Positions 1-11,453 of a DNA stretch of 64,000 nt are shown piece by piece. A program made the position numbers and the translations under genes. Numbering within the stretch: position 1 is the first letter of the stretch; the number at the start of each line of letters is the position of its first letter. The stretch spans positions 1 through 64,000 of the forward strand of contig JABCRI010000149.1 of NCBI GenBank assembly GCA_015143295.1, read 5' to 3'. Source of the stretch: Tetracentron sinense. Its lineage: Eukaryota; Streptophyta; Magnoliopsida; Trochodendrales; Trochodendraceae. The notes beneath the pieces are model-generated. The model saw only the letters and a program-made list of their open reading frames with translations. It did not search any database and was not told the DNA's origin.

Positions 1-689
1 AAACAGCATTCTCGGTCTCTCGTTTGCTTTTCTTTCTGGCCTCCTTCGCTGCTCGTGCCTCGGCTGTCCCTTTTTCCCGACCTTGGGTGGCAGTGCCCAG
101 CCTTACCTCAGAACGATCGTTTCAGCCTTGGAACTGGACAGATCGAGCTGCCTTAGTCCTCTCTTCACAAAGTCGCCGCCAGCATCTCCTCCGTCTCTCC
201 AGTAGTTGATCCCGTCCCGCAGCTGGGTGTACTTGTCCTGGTGCGTCACAGAGCTCTTGCACGCACGTTCTCTGCGAAGGCTTGTCTGGCGTTAGCCCAA
301 CAAGAGTAGTATTTCAAGCAATTTAGGTAGAATGAGGGAGGGAGGATCGACTTGGCCCGGACTGCAGCAGCGTTAGGACAATTCGGCCAAATGGAGTTGC
401 CAACTCCATCGATGTCCTGGGGAAGCTCTCGCATGAGTCGAGCTCGGCAACTCGTCCCCGAGTTCTTCGCCGATTCAACACGTCGGCACCCCGACCCGAG
501 GGAAGTCAGGTGACCATCCGGAGCGGAGGTCGGCAGCAATTGGCCGGGAGACTCGTCGTGCAGTCTCCGTTGCAGCCAAGGCACTGACAGCGGAGCTCGT
601 GCTGGCTTTGGGGCAACAGCAGCTCGATAAGGGACAGGCGCCGAGCTAACCTCGGGTACTGCCGTTGTCCCGCCGTCTGGCTCCCTGGG

Positions 690-1948
690 TTAGTTGGGGG
701 GAGCGGCAGGAGCGGAAGGGGGAGCGGCAATGACGCACGACCTTCTGTTTTCCAGCGTTTGTCCGCCTTGGCCTTCTTCCTGTCCTCGGGCTCGGCCGGG
801 GGCGTCGGCCTCATTCTTTCTCTTCGGGTCGCAGGCGCTGTACCCTTGGAAGAATGGATATTCTTCTTCTTCGGCAGTGGTGGCGGTGGAGGTGGCTGGA
901 TTGCAGGACGAGCAGACCTGGGCTTCCTGCTTAGCGGTGGAGGGTTTTGAGTCGGCATTTCTTCTTCTTCTTCTCTTCGGGTAGGTGAGGGAACGGTGAA
1001 GGTGCGGAGGGGGAGGCGCCCTGTTGCTGTTGTTGTGGTTGTTGTTGAGTAATTGCTGGGTTGCTGGAGGAGGCCCGCGTGACGAGCTCGAGTGGTTTCC
1101 ACCTAATGTATTCCCCGCCTCGAGCACGGCGGATACCTGTAAGAAGTTCTTCTTCTTCTGAAGTCAACTTCTTGTATGGGAATTTCTTCGGGTCCACTGC
1201 GCACGGGAAAAGCAAAATTAGTACAACGAGGAAGTTAGCAGGGCGTACAACGGAAAGATACAGCGTACAACGAAAGCGTAATCAGGACGATGGTGCACAA
1301 CGGACAACGGATGACTAGTGTTATACCTGCTTCCGCTCGGAAGACGTTGGGGACCGAGGAGTTCTCTGCCTTCCAGCCGCCAGAGACAACGAAAGGAGTG
1401 GCTTTCCATTTCCTTTCTCTATCGAGGATGCCCGAGACGAGCTCTGGACAGTAGGGTTTCTTGTTCCACGAGAAATAGGAATACAGACCGTCGTCATTGC
1501 CTCGGCATCTGACGGCATGACAGAAGTGGAATAGATGCCTAGCCTCTATGGGGTACCCGTCCTTGATGAATTTGATCATCATGGACATGTATTTGTGGAA
1601 GCCCGGGTGCATTTGCCCCGGTGCAAGTTGCAGGGTGGATAGAACTTCATCCAAGACAGGATGAAGAGGGAATCGAAGACCAGACTCAAGCTGGGAGAGA
1701 TAGACAACGGTACAGGCAGAGCGCCTATCTATGATGGCATCATCTCGTTTGAAGTGGAGATTGACATTGGAAGGGAAGTCGAAACGTTCCCTGTAGCGGT
1801 TTAGATGCGCCAACTGGAACTGGCGCAAGACTGAGGATTTTTCAATGTAGGCACCGTGAGGTGCGCTACCTGTGCAACTGGCCTCGTCATCAGAAGGGCC
1901 TCTCACCTCCTCTATCCTAGCAGGTTCTACGGGGACATTGGCAGCCAT
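690..1948 (-). CDS. Retrotransposon gag-like protein (putative gypsy-type transposase_28 domain), interrupted
   Basis: Exon 1 is 1327-1948, starting with MAANVPVEPARIEE. It includes a block ending in PGFHKYMSMMIKFIKDGYP and a cysteine/histidine-rich segment HLFHFCHAVRC, typical of the plant 'putative gypsy type transposon' domain (Pfam PF04195 as recalled). A good donor (GCAG|GTATAAC) at 1326 joins in phase to an acceptor before 1196, giving AEAV-DPKKFPYKKL. The second exon runs into a Q/P-rich, basic segment (LPEEKKKKK), where the reading frame seems to change at a GAA/AAG run near 960-985; a proline- and lysine-rich tail continues in the other frame to about 690. A coiled-coil-like charged stretch (AEARAAKEARKKSKRE) in the minus frame near 30-100 suggests that the protein continues to the window start. 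An upstream in-frame ATG at 2137 would add a Ser-rich, hydrophobic leader and is less likely the start. It is probably a decayed transposon gene, not a host gene. Confidence 0.5.
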
Positions 1949-2200
1949 GGTGGTAAGAAGAAGTCGGAAAGAGAGCAAGAACAAAGGGTATGCGTAGAGC
2001 AAAACCACACTGGGAACCAGAGAAGAGAAAAATGGAAAAACAGTAAGAGAGAATAAGAGATAGGGGTGAAGGGCGTACCGAACCGAAGTACTCAGAGAGA
2101 TCGTTGAAGAGCTTGAAGAAGATGAGCTTTCGGGCAAGGAGAGGATTCGACAGAGTAACAGTGCTTGATGAAACAGGGTGGGAGGGAGAGAAGAGTCGAT

Positions 2201-2211
2201 GGGATTTTATA
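2201..2211 (-). promoter_or_regulatory. TATA box of the Gypsy-type element
   Basis: On the minus strand this reads CTATAAAATCC, about 250 nt upstream of the gag-like ATG at 1948 and about 65 nt upstream of the ATG at 2137. It is the only good TATA motif seen in front of this reading frame. Confidence 0.45.
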
Positions 2212-2686
2212 GACATCTCTGGCTTGCGGAAGTACACCACTACCCTTCATCTGAGGCGTACACCTGTATCAACGGGATTTAGAACAGTGGCAAGATCGTC
2301 TTTTCACCGAGTATTATAACCGTCAGGGTCATTAAAGCATTCTCGAAATTTAAATCGGTGATGATGACAGCCTGTCCGCATTAAAGGGACGCGACGGTTC
2401 GCACGCGTGGCCAGCTGGCGTGAACGGTCGACCTTCTCAATAAGCGTTCAAAGCACGCAACGTTTCGTCTTCCGGAGTGGTGCAAGGTATGATCTTTTTG
2501 TTCATTTATGACGCTTCGAACTACGTTCCAAGCATCATAAAGGGGCAAATTGTAACGGGTAAAATTCGTAAACCAGCTCAGCGTTGTGAGGCGAGCTCGT
2601 TTTTGTCGTTTTGTTCACAAGAGTGACACGTGTTCACAAGTCGGAGTCACGTGCTTAAAACATAAGGGTCACACGTTGTCTAATGT

Positions 2687-2867
2687 ACAACGATCCCGTT
2701 GTGCGCATTGCGACGTCTTCGTTCTCACGAATAACAACGTTTCCGTTGTGACTTCGACAACGAGCTCGTTGTCTGAAGGACAACGTGAACGTTGTGCTCT
2801 TGACAACGTCAGCTGTCGTTACGCGGACAACGAGTCCGTTGTCTCACCGACAACGATGTCGTGCTGT
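2687..2867. repeat. Array of 16-bp palindromes ACAACG-N4-CGTTGT at about 23-bp period
   Basis: Units start at 2687, (degenerate) 2710, 2734, 2757, 2780, 2803, 2827 and 2850, i.e. every 23-24 bp. Each has the outer arms ACAACG and CGTTGT around four variable bases; the unit at 2757-2772 is a perfect palindrome. Spacers between palindromes are about 7 nt and differ in sequence. The array lies about 480-660 bp upstream of the minus-strand TATA box, where an LTR enhancer would be. The arms contain AACG/CGTT and several units contain CCGTTG, which resembles a MYB core (CNGTTR). Binding by a MYB factor is an inference. Confidence 0.75.
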
Positions 2868-3737
2868 GTTTTGAGGCATCTACGCCGTAACCGAGTTCAA
2901 GTCAACAACGAGACCGGCTCGTAGGAGGAAGTGATCAGGAGGTGATCCAAGATCCCGACAAGCGTGCCGAACGCGCCGTTTCGTGCCGAAAGCACTGTCT
3001 TGGCATTTAATGCTGGTCACTTCTGCGTACTGGTCAATCCCGTCCGATTGGACTTTCTGGAGACTCTCACGTGTGATGCAACCGGTGGCGAATGTGACTA
3101 AGACATTTGGCAATGAGTGCAAAGACACGTGGCATGTACACCTATGGCCATCTATGGTCATCGATGGCCATATCAACCCTTGCCCTATAAAAACCCCGTG
3201 ATTTTTAGTGCAGGGGGGATGAGTTCACTGACTCAGATCGGGACATACGTGCATAGAGCCTCCAGTGCATTGTGTATTTTTCAGTGACTGTTCTAGCATT
3301 TTCGGCCCATCATCTCCTACCTTTACTGACTTTACCATCGGAGTACAGGTCGGGGTGTCACACCCCCCGTTCCAACCATCTGTCGAGAAACCAGAACGTG
3401 GAAGAAGCCGCTGCTGACGCGTGTCCGTCCGGTATTTTTCCCCTCACAAAAGACTTTGGAAGCGACCCGATAACCTCAAGTCTCCAACTATTAAAGGGTC
3501 ATGGATACAACTATAGGATGCAACGGCTGGAGTAATTGGAAAATGAATCGTGGAATTGACATGCTTATCATAATTTATGGTATTGTACAGAGTTTGCCTA
3601 TTCTATCGAGTCCTTCACGATGATTGGCTATTAATACTCCATGTACGCCTAAATTTTTAAGCGGTCATAGAGCTTTAGTCTAGATTGGTGGGGGGCCACA
3701 TACACTTGAGTAAGCTTCTTCTAGGGATTTCTTAACC

Positions 3738-4008
3738 GGCCTCGGATTCTCTCTAGTGCCAGAAAGGCTCCTTGGGCGTCCACAAATTAGGGGACATGTG
3801 GTGGAGAAGTCAAAATCATGAATTCTCCGCACACTAAAAGACATGTGGTGACAAATGAGTGAGAATAAGGGAGAGAGATATCAAGTGGGAAGAAGTCAAA
3901 ATCATGGGGAGAAAATGAGCTGACATCTGCCCTTTTCACGCCACCTATTGCATGATGTATGGAAGCCCGAGACCACCTGTCCGGCTTCGCCAAAGACAAT
4001 CCTGAGCC
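3738..4008. mobile_element. Mutator-type MITE with 9-bp target-site duplication
   Basis: The element begins GGCCTCGGATTCTC and ends AAGACAATCCTGAGCC, an imperfect terminal inverted repeat. It is flanked on both sides by TTCTTAACC (3729-3737 and 4009-4017), a 9-bp duplication as made by Mutator-like transposases. The related copies are 11152-11444 and 25674-25944. The homologous place beside peroxidase G (about 52340-52365) has the site without the element. No coding capacity. Confidence 0.8.
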
Positions 4009-4148
4009 TTCTTAACCTCGTCATTTTGAAGACATCTCATGAAAACGTCTTCAACGACTTAGTTTTTCTTTGGTACTTAAGATAGTCACTAGGTTGGAAA
4101 GTTAGGATCGTACGTTGCATCTTGATTTTGGAGTCGAATCCTCTACAG

Positions 4149-4500
4149 TGATAACCGGATTTGGCAAATCCGGTTATCACACCTAGAGGTTGCCACGTGT
4201 CTCCTTGTGGGTAAGGTTCACCCACCCCTAGGGTTCACCCACTCATTTTTGGTTTTTTTTTTAAATATTAATTCATTTTTTAAAATTAAAAAACTGTTTT
4301 TTAGAGTTTTTTTAATATTAAAAGCAGTTTTTTAATTTTAAGAAAAGAATTAATATTTTATAAAAAAAAACCAAAAATGGGTGGGTGAACCCTAGGGGTG
4401 GGTGAACCTTACCCTCAGTTAAGGGGTGTCAAAGGAGACACGTGGTGACCTCTAGGGGTGACCTCTAGGGATAACTGGATTTGCCAAATCCGGTTATCAC
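4149..4500. mobile_element. Foldback MITE whose ends are themselves palindromes
   Basis: The whole 350-bp stretch folds on itself: arms with GGTTCACCCACCCCTAGGG on the left recur inverted on the right around an AT-rich centre. Each end carries a 29-base palindrome built from GATAACCGGATTTG and its complement (4150-4180 and 4471-4500). Another copy of the family is at 26401-26735, where the left end palindrome is missing. The region beside peroxidase G does not contain it. Confidence 0.75.
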
Positions 4501-4853
4501 CGTAGATGATTTGGCTCCATTAATTTTTTGGGGAATGAGAGAAACAAAATGTAATGCGGAGTGGATGGTTCAGATCGTCCAAATGACGTCCCGGTTGGAC
4601 TTTAGAGAAGCATGTGGCATAGAGCTAAAAACAGATTAACAAAGAGTCTTTTTTATTATTTGTGAATACAAGTAAATAAAATGCAAGATCGGCCCTCCAC
4701 AACGTGGTAGAGAGTCTACTTATTGTCCACGATTCGCTCTCAAGATATGGAAAACCAAGTCAAAGGAAACCCAAACTTTAAACAAAAATGTTCATGTTGC
4801 AAACATTGAAAAAAAAAAAAACACTGGCCGTTAACCACAGCATATTTTAGCCG

Positions 4854-6484
<1,631 letters not shown>

Positions 6485-7474
6485 CTAATCCTTTGAATGT
6501 GTCCTAGTAAGGCTGTCATTGCATTGAAGATGAATTGTAATGATATTTTAAGTTTTTGATAAGGTTGGATTGATATTTCTAAGAGCAAAACACAAGGGTT
6601 GACTTAACTATTTTACAAGAAAAACATCAATTTCCTCGAGTTAGAATAAGAGGCATGAAGTTGCATCCGAGAGTGGCGTAGCACTCCCCCCTTGAATCTA
6701 GGGAGCCCACTTTCGATCGTGTGCTTGAACTTTGGGTCGTGAACAAAAAAGTATTGTATGACTTGTACCAGTTTAAGCTACATCTGTGATTCTACCTTCT
6801 AATCAACCACCAATGACCAATGGAAAGAGTTTGCAAGGAAAGACGAAATCTAAACTCGACGTGCTTAGAAAACTAGACCCAAACCCTTTGGAGGCAGGCA
6901 CCAGATAGTATTTTAATCTAGTTACCCCATCTTTTTGTGTGTGTTTAAAATCTCACTCTCGATTGAGGTATTTTTGAATTTTAGATTAGACGAGAGGGGA
7001 TTTACTATTTAGATGAGTATTTCTAAATTTTAAATTATAGAGTTGTTATTTTTGGTACAATCATCATTCAACTAATTATATTGGGTGCTTTCCAATCCTT
7101 CATTTCATCATTAAAAAACTGGAACACAATTCTTCCTCAATGGAGAACACACTTCTAGCTACCACTTGAACATCTAATGAGGTGTATTATAGAAGGGGTG
7201 TTTAATTAAGACGTTGTTGTTTCATTTAGTGGTTGCAAAAACATATGAAAAAGTAACAAGAGTCAGTCTATCGATGATGAAGGAAGACTTCAAGTCTCTA
7301 AAAACGTGTGGTTGAATATGCTGGTTTCATTTGGTCATTAGATCTCTTCATTATCTCTTTGGTAGTTTCCTATAGTGGGTAGATCCCTTTATTATCTCTT
7401 CATTGTAGCCCATAGTAAGTTTCCTAATGTGGTTAGATCTCTCTTAATTGTAATCACATTCAAGTATAAATACT

Positions 7475-7892
7475 TGTTGGAAGTTGTTATGAATTCAATC
7501 CGGGTTCATGATGACCTGTTTGGTGACCTGGATGACCCGAAGAATGGGCAATGTATGGAAATTTTGACCCGAATATGGACCCGACCTGTTTTGGGTATTT
7601 TATCCATATTGTCTTTATATTGTAACCCTAATTATATGAGATATTTTTTAGGATTTATTTCGTAAGAGAGGAGAATTGTTTTTTAGGTGTGTTGGGAAGA
7701 AGGTTTTCAGAGTGAGAGCATTGTAAAATCTTATGTTGAATATAGTGATTGATCACCACTGCCCGTGGACGTAGGCATATTGCCGAACCACGTAAATCGT
7801 GTTTCTCTGTTGGTTTGTTTCTCTCTTCTATTTGGTTTTGATTTATTGTTTTTGTATTCGTTTCACTATTATTTGCATGCTTTGTCACAACA
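7475..7892 (+). mobile_element. Solo LTR nested inside the Copia 5' LTR
   Basis: The 418-bp insert starts TGTTGGAAGTTG and ends TGTCACAACA, i.e. TGTTG...CAACA. It is bordered by ATACT (7470-7474) and ATATT (7893-7897), a 5-bp duplication with one change. The 3' LTR of the full copy at about 35079 has the empty site ATAAATACTAATTACT. The same insert is at 29703-30120, so it predates the segmental duplication. It contains the motif GTGGACGTAGGCATATTGCC, common in Copia U5 regions. Confidence 0.8.
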
Positions 7893-8023
7893 ATATTAAT
7901 TACTAGGCTAGGGTTCTATACGTTTTTGTGTGTGAACGCCTATACCTATTTTCTCCCTATGGTTTCTCTTGGATTCTTTATGATATCAGAGTTACAAAGC
8001 TTTCAATACTCATAGCTTTGTCA

Positions 8024-8572
8024 ATGGCGATTTCACTATCAACGTCAAATTCGAGTTCTCTCTCCCTCACCACTAGTTCTCTTCATCATCTCATCAATGT
8101 CGTTTCAGTTAAACTAAACTCAACCAATTTTTTAGTTTGGAGAAAACAGATTTTTTCTCTCATTGAAAGCTTGAAAGTTAGTTATCTTCTACAAGAAGAT
8201 CCGCCGGCTGAAATCATAAGGAATGATAAAGGCAAGGCGGTATCAAATCCTAGCTATGGAAAATGGAAAGAAGGAGATTTGTTATTACACAGTTGGATTA
8301 ATGGAATGCTGTCAGAAGAAGCTCTCTATTTAGTTGTTGGTAGCAACACAACAAAAGAAGTCTGTGAATATCTTGAAGAGAACTTTATTCAAGCCACAAA
8401 GGATCGTGACATACAACTCAAACAACAGATGCAAGATACGCGTTTGGGTACTCAATCGTTAGTTGATTATGTAAAATCTTTAAAGACCATATTTGATGGT
8501 CTCACTGCCATTCAAAACCCAGTGCCTGATGATGAAAAATTTATCTATATGAGCAAAGGTCTTGGACAATGA
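8024..8572 (+). pseudogene. Copia gag fragment
   Basis: The frame starts MAISLSTSNSSSLS and contains KLNSTNFLVWRKQIFSLIES, the recognisable start of plant Copia gag (DUF/UBN2-like). It ends at a TGA (8570-8572) where the other copy has CGA (LGQR), so one substitution closed it. Downstream sequence is lost at the duplication breakpoint. Nonfunctional remnant. Confidence 0.75.
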
Positions 8573-8610
8573 TACAATGTGCTGGTTACATTCATGTTGG
8601 CCCAATCTCC

Positions 8611-9247
8611 CTTTCCTGTTTTGGGTGATCGATTGCCGGCGCAGAAATTTTTTTTTTTTAAAAGCTTTTTTGCTACTTTTTGTTCTTCTTTTATTTAGTG
8701 CAATTTATTTCGATAAATTCACTAAATCGAGTGATTTAAATGAGTTTTGTAATCTCAACATTTTTAATACATTAATCTCTCCTAGGATTTACGTATAATT
8801 TTATGTGCATTTATGTAGGAATTAACTCATGAGATTATGAAACCGGTAAATTTAATGCGGGTCATTACATGGACGGTCCAACAAAAATCGCTCGGGTCGA
8901 CTGGGTCACACCGGTTTGGGCGGTTTTCACTGGGTCACCCCGGTTTTGGCATTCAACCCATCAAATGATCAACCCAACCCACTAAGGTTACCGGGTCCCA
9001 GGTTAACCGGTTCGACCCATCGGTCCGGTCCGGGTTTTAAAACACTGATTTGAATCACTCCCATTACAAAAGTAAAACCATGGGAAGACTTGAGAGTCAA
9101 TGCACATTCAACAACAGTGTGACAAATAAATTACTGGAGATCACGGAAAAATTGTGTTCAAAGCTACTGGGGGTGAGAAACTAAAAGAGTATATCATGTC
9201 GAGGGATTTATTTATGGTGTTAGTGCTATGCAATGTATCTTATATAT
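8611..9247. other. Non-coding repeat-rich interval
   Basis: No credible gene. 8860-9045 is GC-richer and repeats short motifs of the type CCGGTTCGACCCATCGG and ends GGTTTTAAAACACTGA, a kind of sequence found at ends of some plant transposons. The family is not identified. Confidence 0.4.
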
Positions 9248-9623
9248 ACTAGCGGGTGGCACGTGCGATGCACGTGAGAGCGAGGGGAAAGAGTTAACGA
9301 CACCCAATTGAACTCGCTAGTGACACGTGCAATGCACGTGAGAGCGAGGGGAAGGAGTTAACCACAATTAATAGGAATTAAAAGGGGCACGTGTTAACCC
9401 ACGGGTGTGATTGAACTCTCCCCGAGGTCAATCGCGATTGTGATTCTAAATAGATAGATGGTAAGGGGTAATTTAGGAATTAAAGTAAAACATTAAATCA
9501 AAAGCAAGGGTAGTTTGGGAATTAAAGTAAAACATTAAATCAATGTTTTGTTTTTATATAATGGTAATTTGGGAATTTCGGAAAAATCATCTACGCATCC
9601 CTCTCGCATTATAATAGTAAAGA
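9248..9623 (-). mobile_element. Small non-autonomous Helitron-like element
   Basis: Read on the minus strand the element starts TCTTTACTATTATAATG (5' TC) and ends in a hairpin, CACGTGC-ATC-GCACGTG, followed by CCACCCG and the terminal CTAGT, the usual Helitron 3' end (CTRRT after a hairpin). The base before the 5' end is A as expected; the base after CTAGT is A instead of the usual T. A second, partial copy of the hairpin region is at 9320-9345. No coding capacity in 376 bp. Confidence 0.6.
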
Positions 9624-9717
9624 TATTCAGTTTCTCTTAAATTCCGTTATGAGATTTCACCCAGCCTAAATTTAATAGTGGGGGGTTTCGGGCATTATTG
9701 GGGGATGTATATATTTA

Positions 9718-10028
9718 GGTTGAGTTTGGTAACACTAATCTAATAAGCTCTAAATAGATAAATATTATTTGAAAATTATGCTTAGTTGGACTTTAGATTG
9801 TTAAGTTAAAGGTTAATTGCATGTCTACATCTTTTTGAATTAAGGTTTTACCTCTTTATCAAAAAGTATCTCATAACAACTTTTTTAATAAGAGGTAAAA
9901 CCTCTACTTCAAAAAGATGTAGACATGCAATTAACTTTCAACTAAACAATCTAAAATCCAACAAAGCATAACTTTCAAATAATCTCTATCTATTTAGAGT
10001 TTATTAGATTAGTGTTATCAAACTCCAC
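9718..10028. mobile_element. MITE with about 150-bp inverted repeats
   Basis: The left arm (GTTGAGTTTGGTAACACTAA onward) is matched inverted by the right arm ending at 10028 (complement GTGGAGTTTGATAACACTAA). The arms nearly meet in the middle at about 9870, so the element is a long hairpin. A target-site duplication is not certain. Non-coding. Confidence 0.7.
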
Positions 10029-10108
10029 ATTAGTACTGGGAGCGGTACTAGTATTAGGCAGTAATATATATTGTTAGTTATGTCTAGGGTTATTATGATT
10101 AACAAGTT

Positions 10109-10237
10109 TTTTTTTGAGAAACGTGGGGTGTCCGAAGTTCAAGACTACTACTAATCCCCATGTGCTGTCAGGGGATACCCTCCCCTAGCAACCGATAACG
10201 CGGGTGCTCCCAAACTCGATCTCGAGACCTCCGAGTC
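10109..10237 (-). mobile_element. SINE with 15-bp target-site duplication
   Basis: The insert is flanked by TATGATTAACAAGTT on both sides (10094-10108 and 10238-10252) and has a poly(T) run at its left end, i.e. a 3' poly(A) tail on the minus strand. The minus-strand head reads GACTCGGAGGTCTCGAGATCG, with a GAGATCGAGTTTGGG stretch that could be a degenerate pol III B box. A relative is at 37451-37592. The tRNA origin is inferred. Confidence 0.75.
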
Positions 10238-10252
10238 TATGATTAACAAGTT

Positions 10253-10861
10253 ACTTGCATCTTTTTGCTCATCTCAGTTTGAATAGAAGTGCATCTTTTT
10301 GCTTAAAGTTCATTTTCTCATTTTGAGAATGAGTTTAATCTCTTTGAATTTTTTTCCCATTTGAAAAGCGATTCTTCTTTCTTTATAAATAAAATGGCTC
10401 TACAGAAAACTCTTAGGGGTCCATTCTTTCGTTGAGACTTGTAAAATCCGACACTTTGAAAGTTTTGTCATTTGAAAAGATACATTTTCTTTTTTTGATG
10501 AACTAGATGTATCGTGTTCTCATCTTTCGGGTATTTCTTAAGGTGCAATTCCCGTAAGGCTTAATGTACCAAAATGTATGATTCCAATCTCATAAAAAAT
10601 GATAAGACTAGAAATCTCATATGATAAGAATTAATTTTATTAAAAACCTTGATAAAGAAACTCAAATTAATTTCCTAGCAACTAATTTGATAAAGTGCAA
10701 AGTGTCAAGCTTTATAAATCTCACCAAAAGAATGAACCTTGCTTCTTTTGAATCTACTAGCTTGAAAGCATGTCATGAATTAAATTTAGTTTCCTAAAAT
10801 TATCACAAATAAACAAGTGAGTAGTTTAGTTTATTATATTTATTAATAAAATACAAGAAAC
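10253..10861. other. Non-coding interval
   Basis: AT-rich sequence with no gene, no open frame of interest and no repeat boundary that I can define. Confidence 0.4.
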
Positions 10862-11151
10862 TGGGGGTGGCCAGGTCGCCAGCAGGTTGGCAGTTGGCTT
10901 CCCCTTTAGCTTATTTGTATTTTATTTTTAATTCCGCTCATATCTTTTCCTGTTTGTTTCTTTGTCATGTACCGTTAAAAGGTCAAAAGAGCAAACGTAA
11001 TTGGAAGATTTCGCTGTTAGTTTCATGGAAATAATGTGACTCTAAGAGGTAAAAATGGCAAAATACATAAAAAGGGCAAAGTTTCATGGTATATTGATAG
11101 TTCCATGGGAATGTTATGCGTGACGTACACTACCTTTTGCTTCATGGTAAA

Positions 11152-11444
11152 GGCCTTGGCTTGCCTCTGGCGAAGCCAGAAAGGGCTTATCTCGGGGTTC
11201 CATAGAATAGGTGACATGTGGTGGAGAAGTCAAAATCATGGCGTCCATGATTTTGACTTCTCCACACACAAATGGACATGTGGCGATAAGTGTGTGAGAA
11301 TAAGGGGGAGAGATATCAAATGGGGAGAAGTCAAAAATCATGGGGAGAAAATAAATGACTTCTCCCCCCATTTTCTGCCAGCTGCCGCACAATGTATGAA
11401 ACCCCGAGAGCCCTTTCTGGCTTTGCCAGAGACAATCCGAGGCC
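11152..11444. mobile_element. Mutator-type MITE with 9-bp target-site duplication
   Basis: Terminal inverted repeats of about 36 bp (GGCCTTGGCTTGCCTCTGGC at the left, its imperfect complement at the right end). Flanked by CATGGTAAA at 11143-11151 and 11445-11453. Module 2 has the uninterrupted sequence at about 18835-18845. Same family as 3738-4008. Confidence 0.88.
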
Positions 11445-11453
11445 CATGGTAAA

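Larger units (their letters stand above)
1..3448 (-). mobile_element. 5' part of a Gypsy-type LTR retrotransposon, cut by the window edge
   Basis: The coding strand is minus: a gag-like protein, a minus-strand TATA box at 2201-2211 and a long AT/GC-mixed upstream region. The right edge is placed at about 3448 because sequence shared with 25381 onward and 52095 onward (starting aaaagactt) begins immediately after it. Read on the minus strand the element would start TGTGAGGGGAAAAATACC, with the TG expected of an LTR. The other LTR is outside the window, so the LTR length and target-site duplication cannot be confirmed, and no clear primer-binding site was found. The exact family is inferred from the gag-like domain only. 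Confidence 0.6.
7275..8610 (+). mobile_element. Truncated Copia LTR retrotransposon (5' LTR plus start of gag)
   Basis: The 5' LTR is 7275-7980, starting TGATGAAGGAAG and ending GGATTCTTTA. It is followed directly by a primer-binding site like initiator tRNA-Met (TGATATCAGAGTT, 7981 onward). Gag follows at 8024-8572. The sequence stops matching the full copy (29503-35161) at about 8610, so everything from late gag to the 3' LTR is missing. The LTR holds a nested solo LTR at 7475-7892. Confidence 0.85.

Noticed and set aside
246-1127. Several overlapping plus and minus frames in the GC-rich left end
   Set aside because: High GC and GAA/CTT runs create open frames by chance; only the minus frames continuing the gag-like protein were kept.
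3181-3200. Plus-strand CCCTATAAAAACC as a promoter
   Set aside because: No plus-strand gene follows; it lies in the LTR-like end of a minus-strand element, so it is probably fortuitous.
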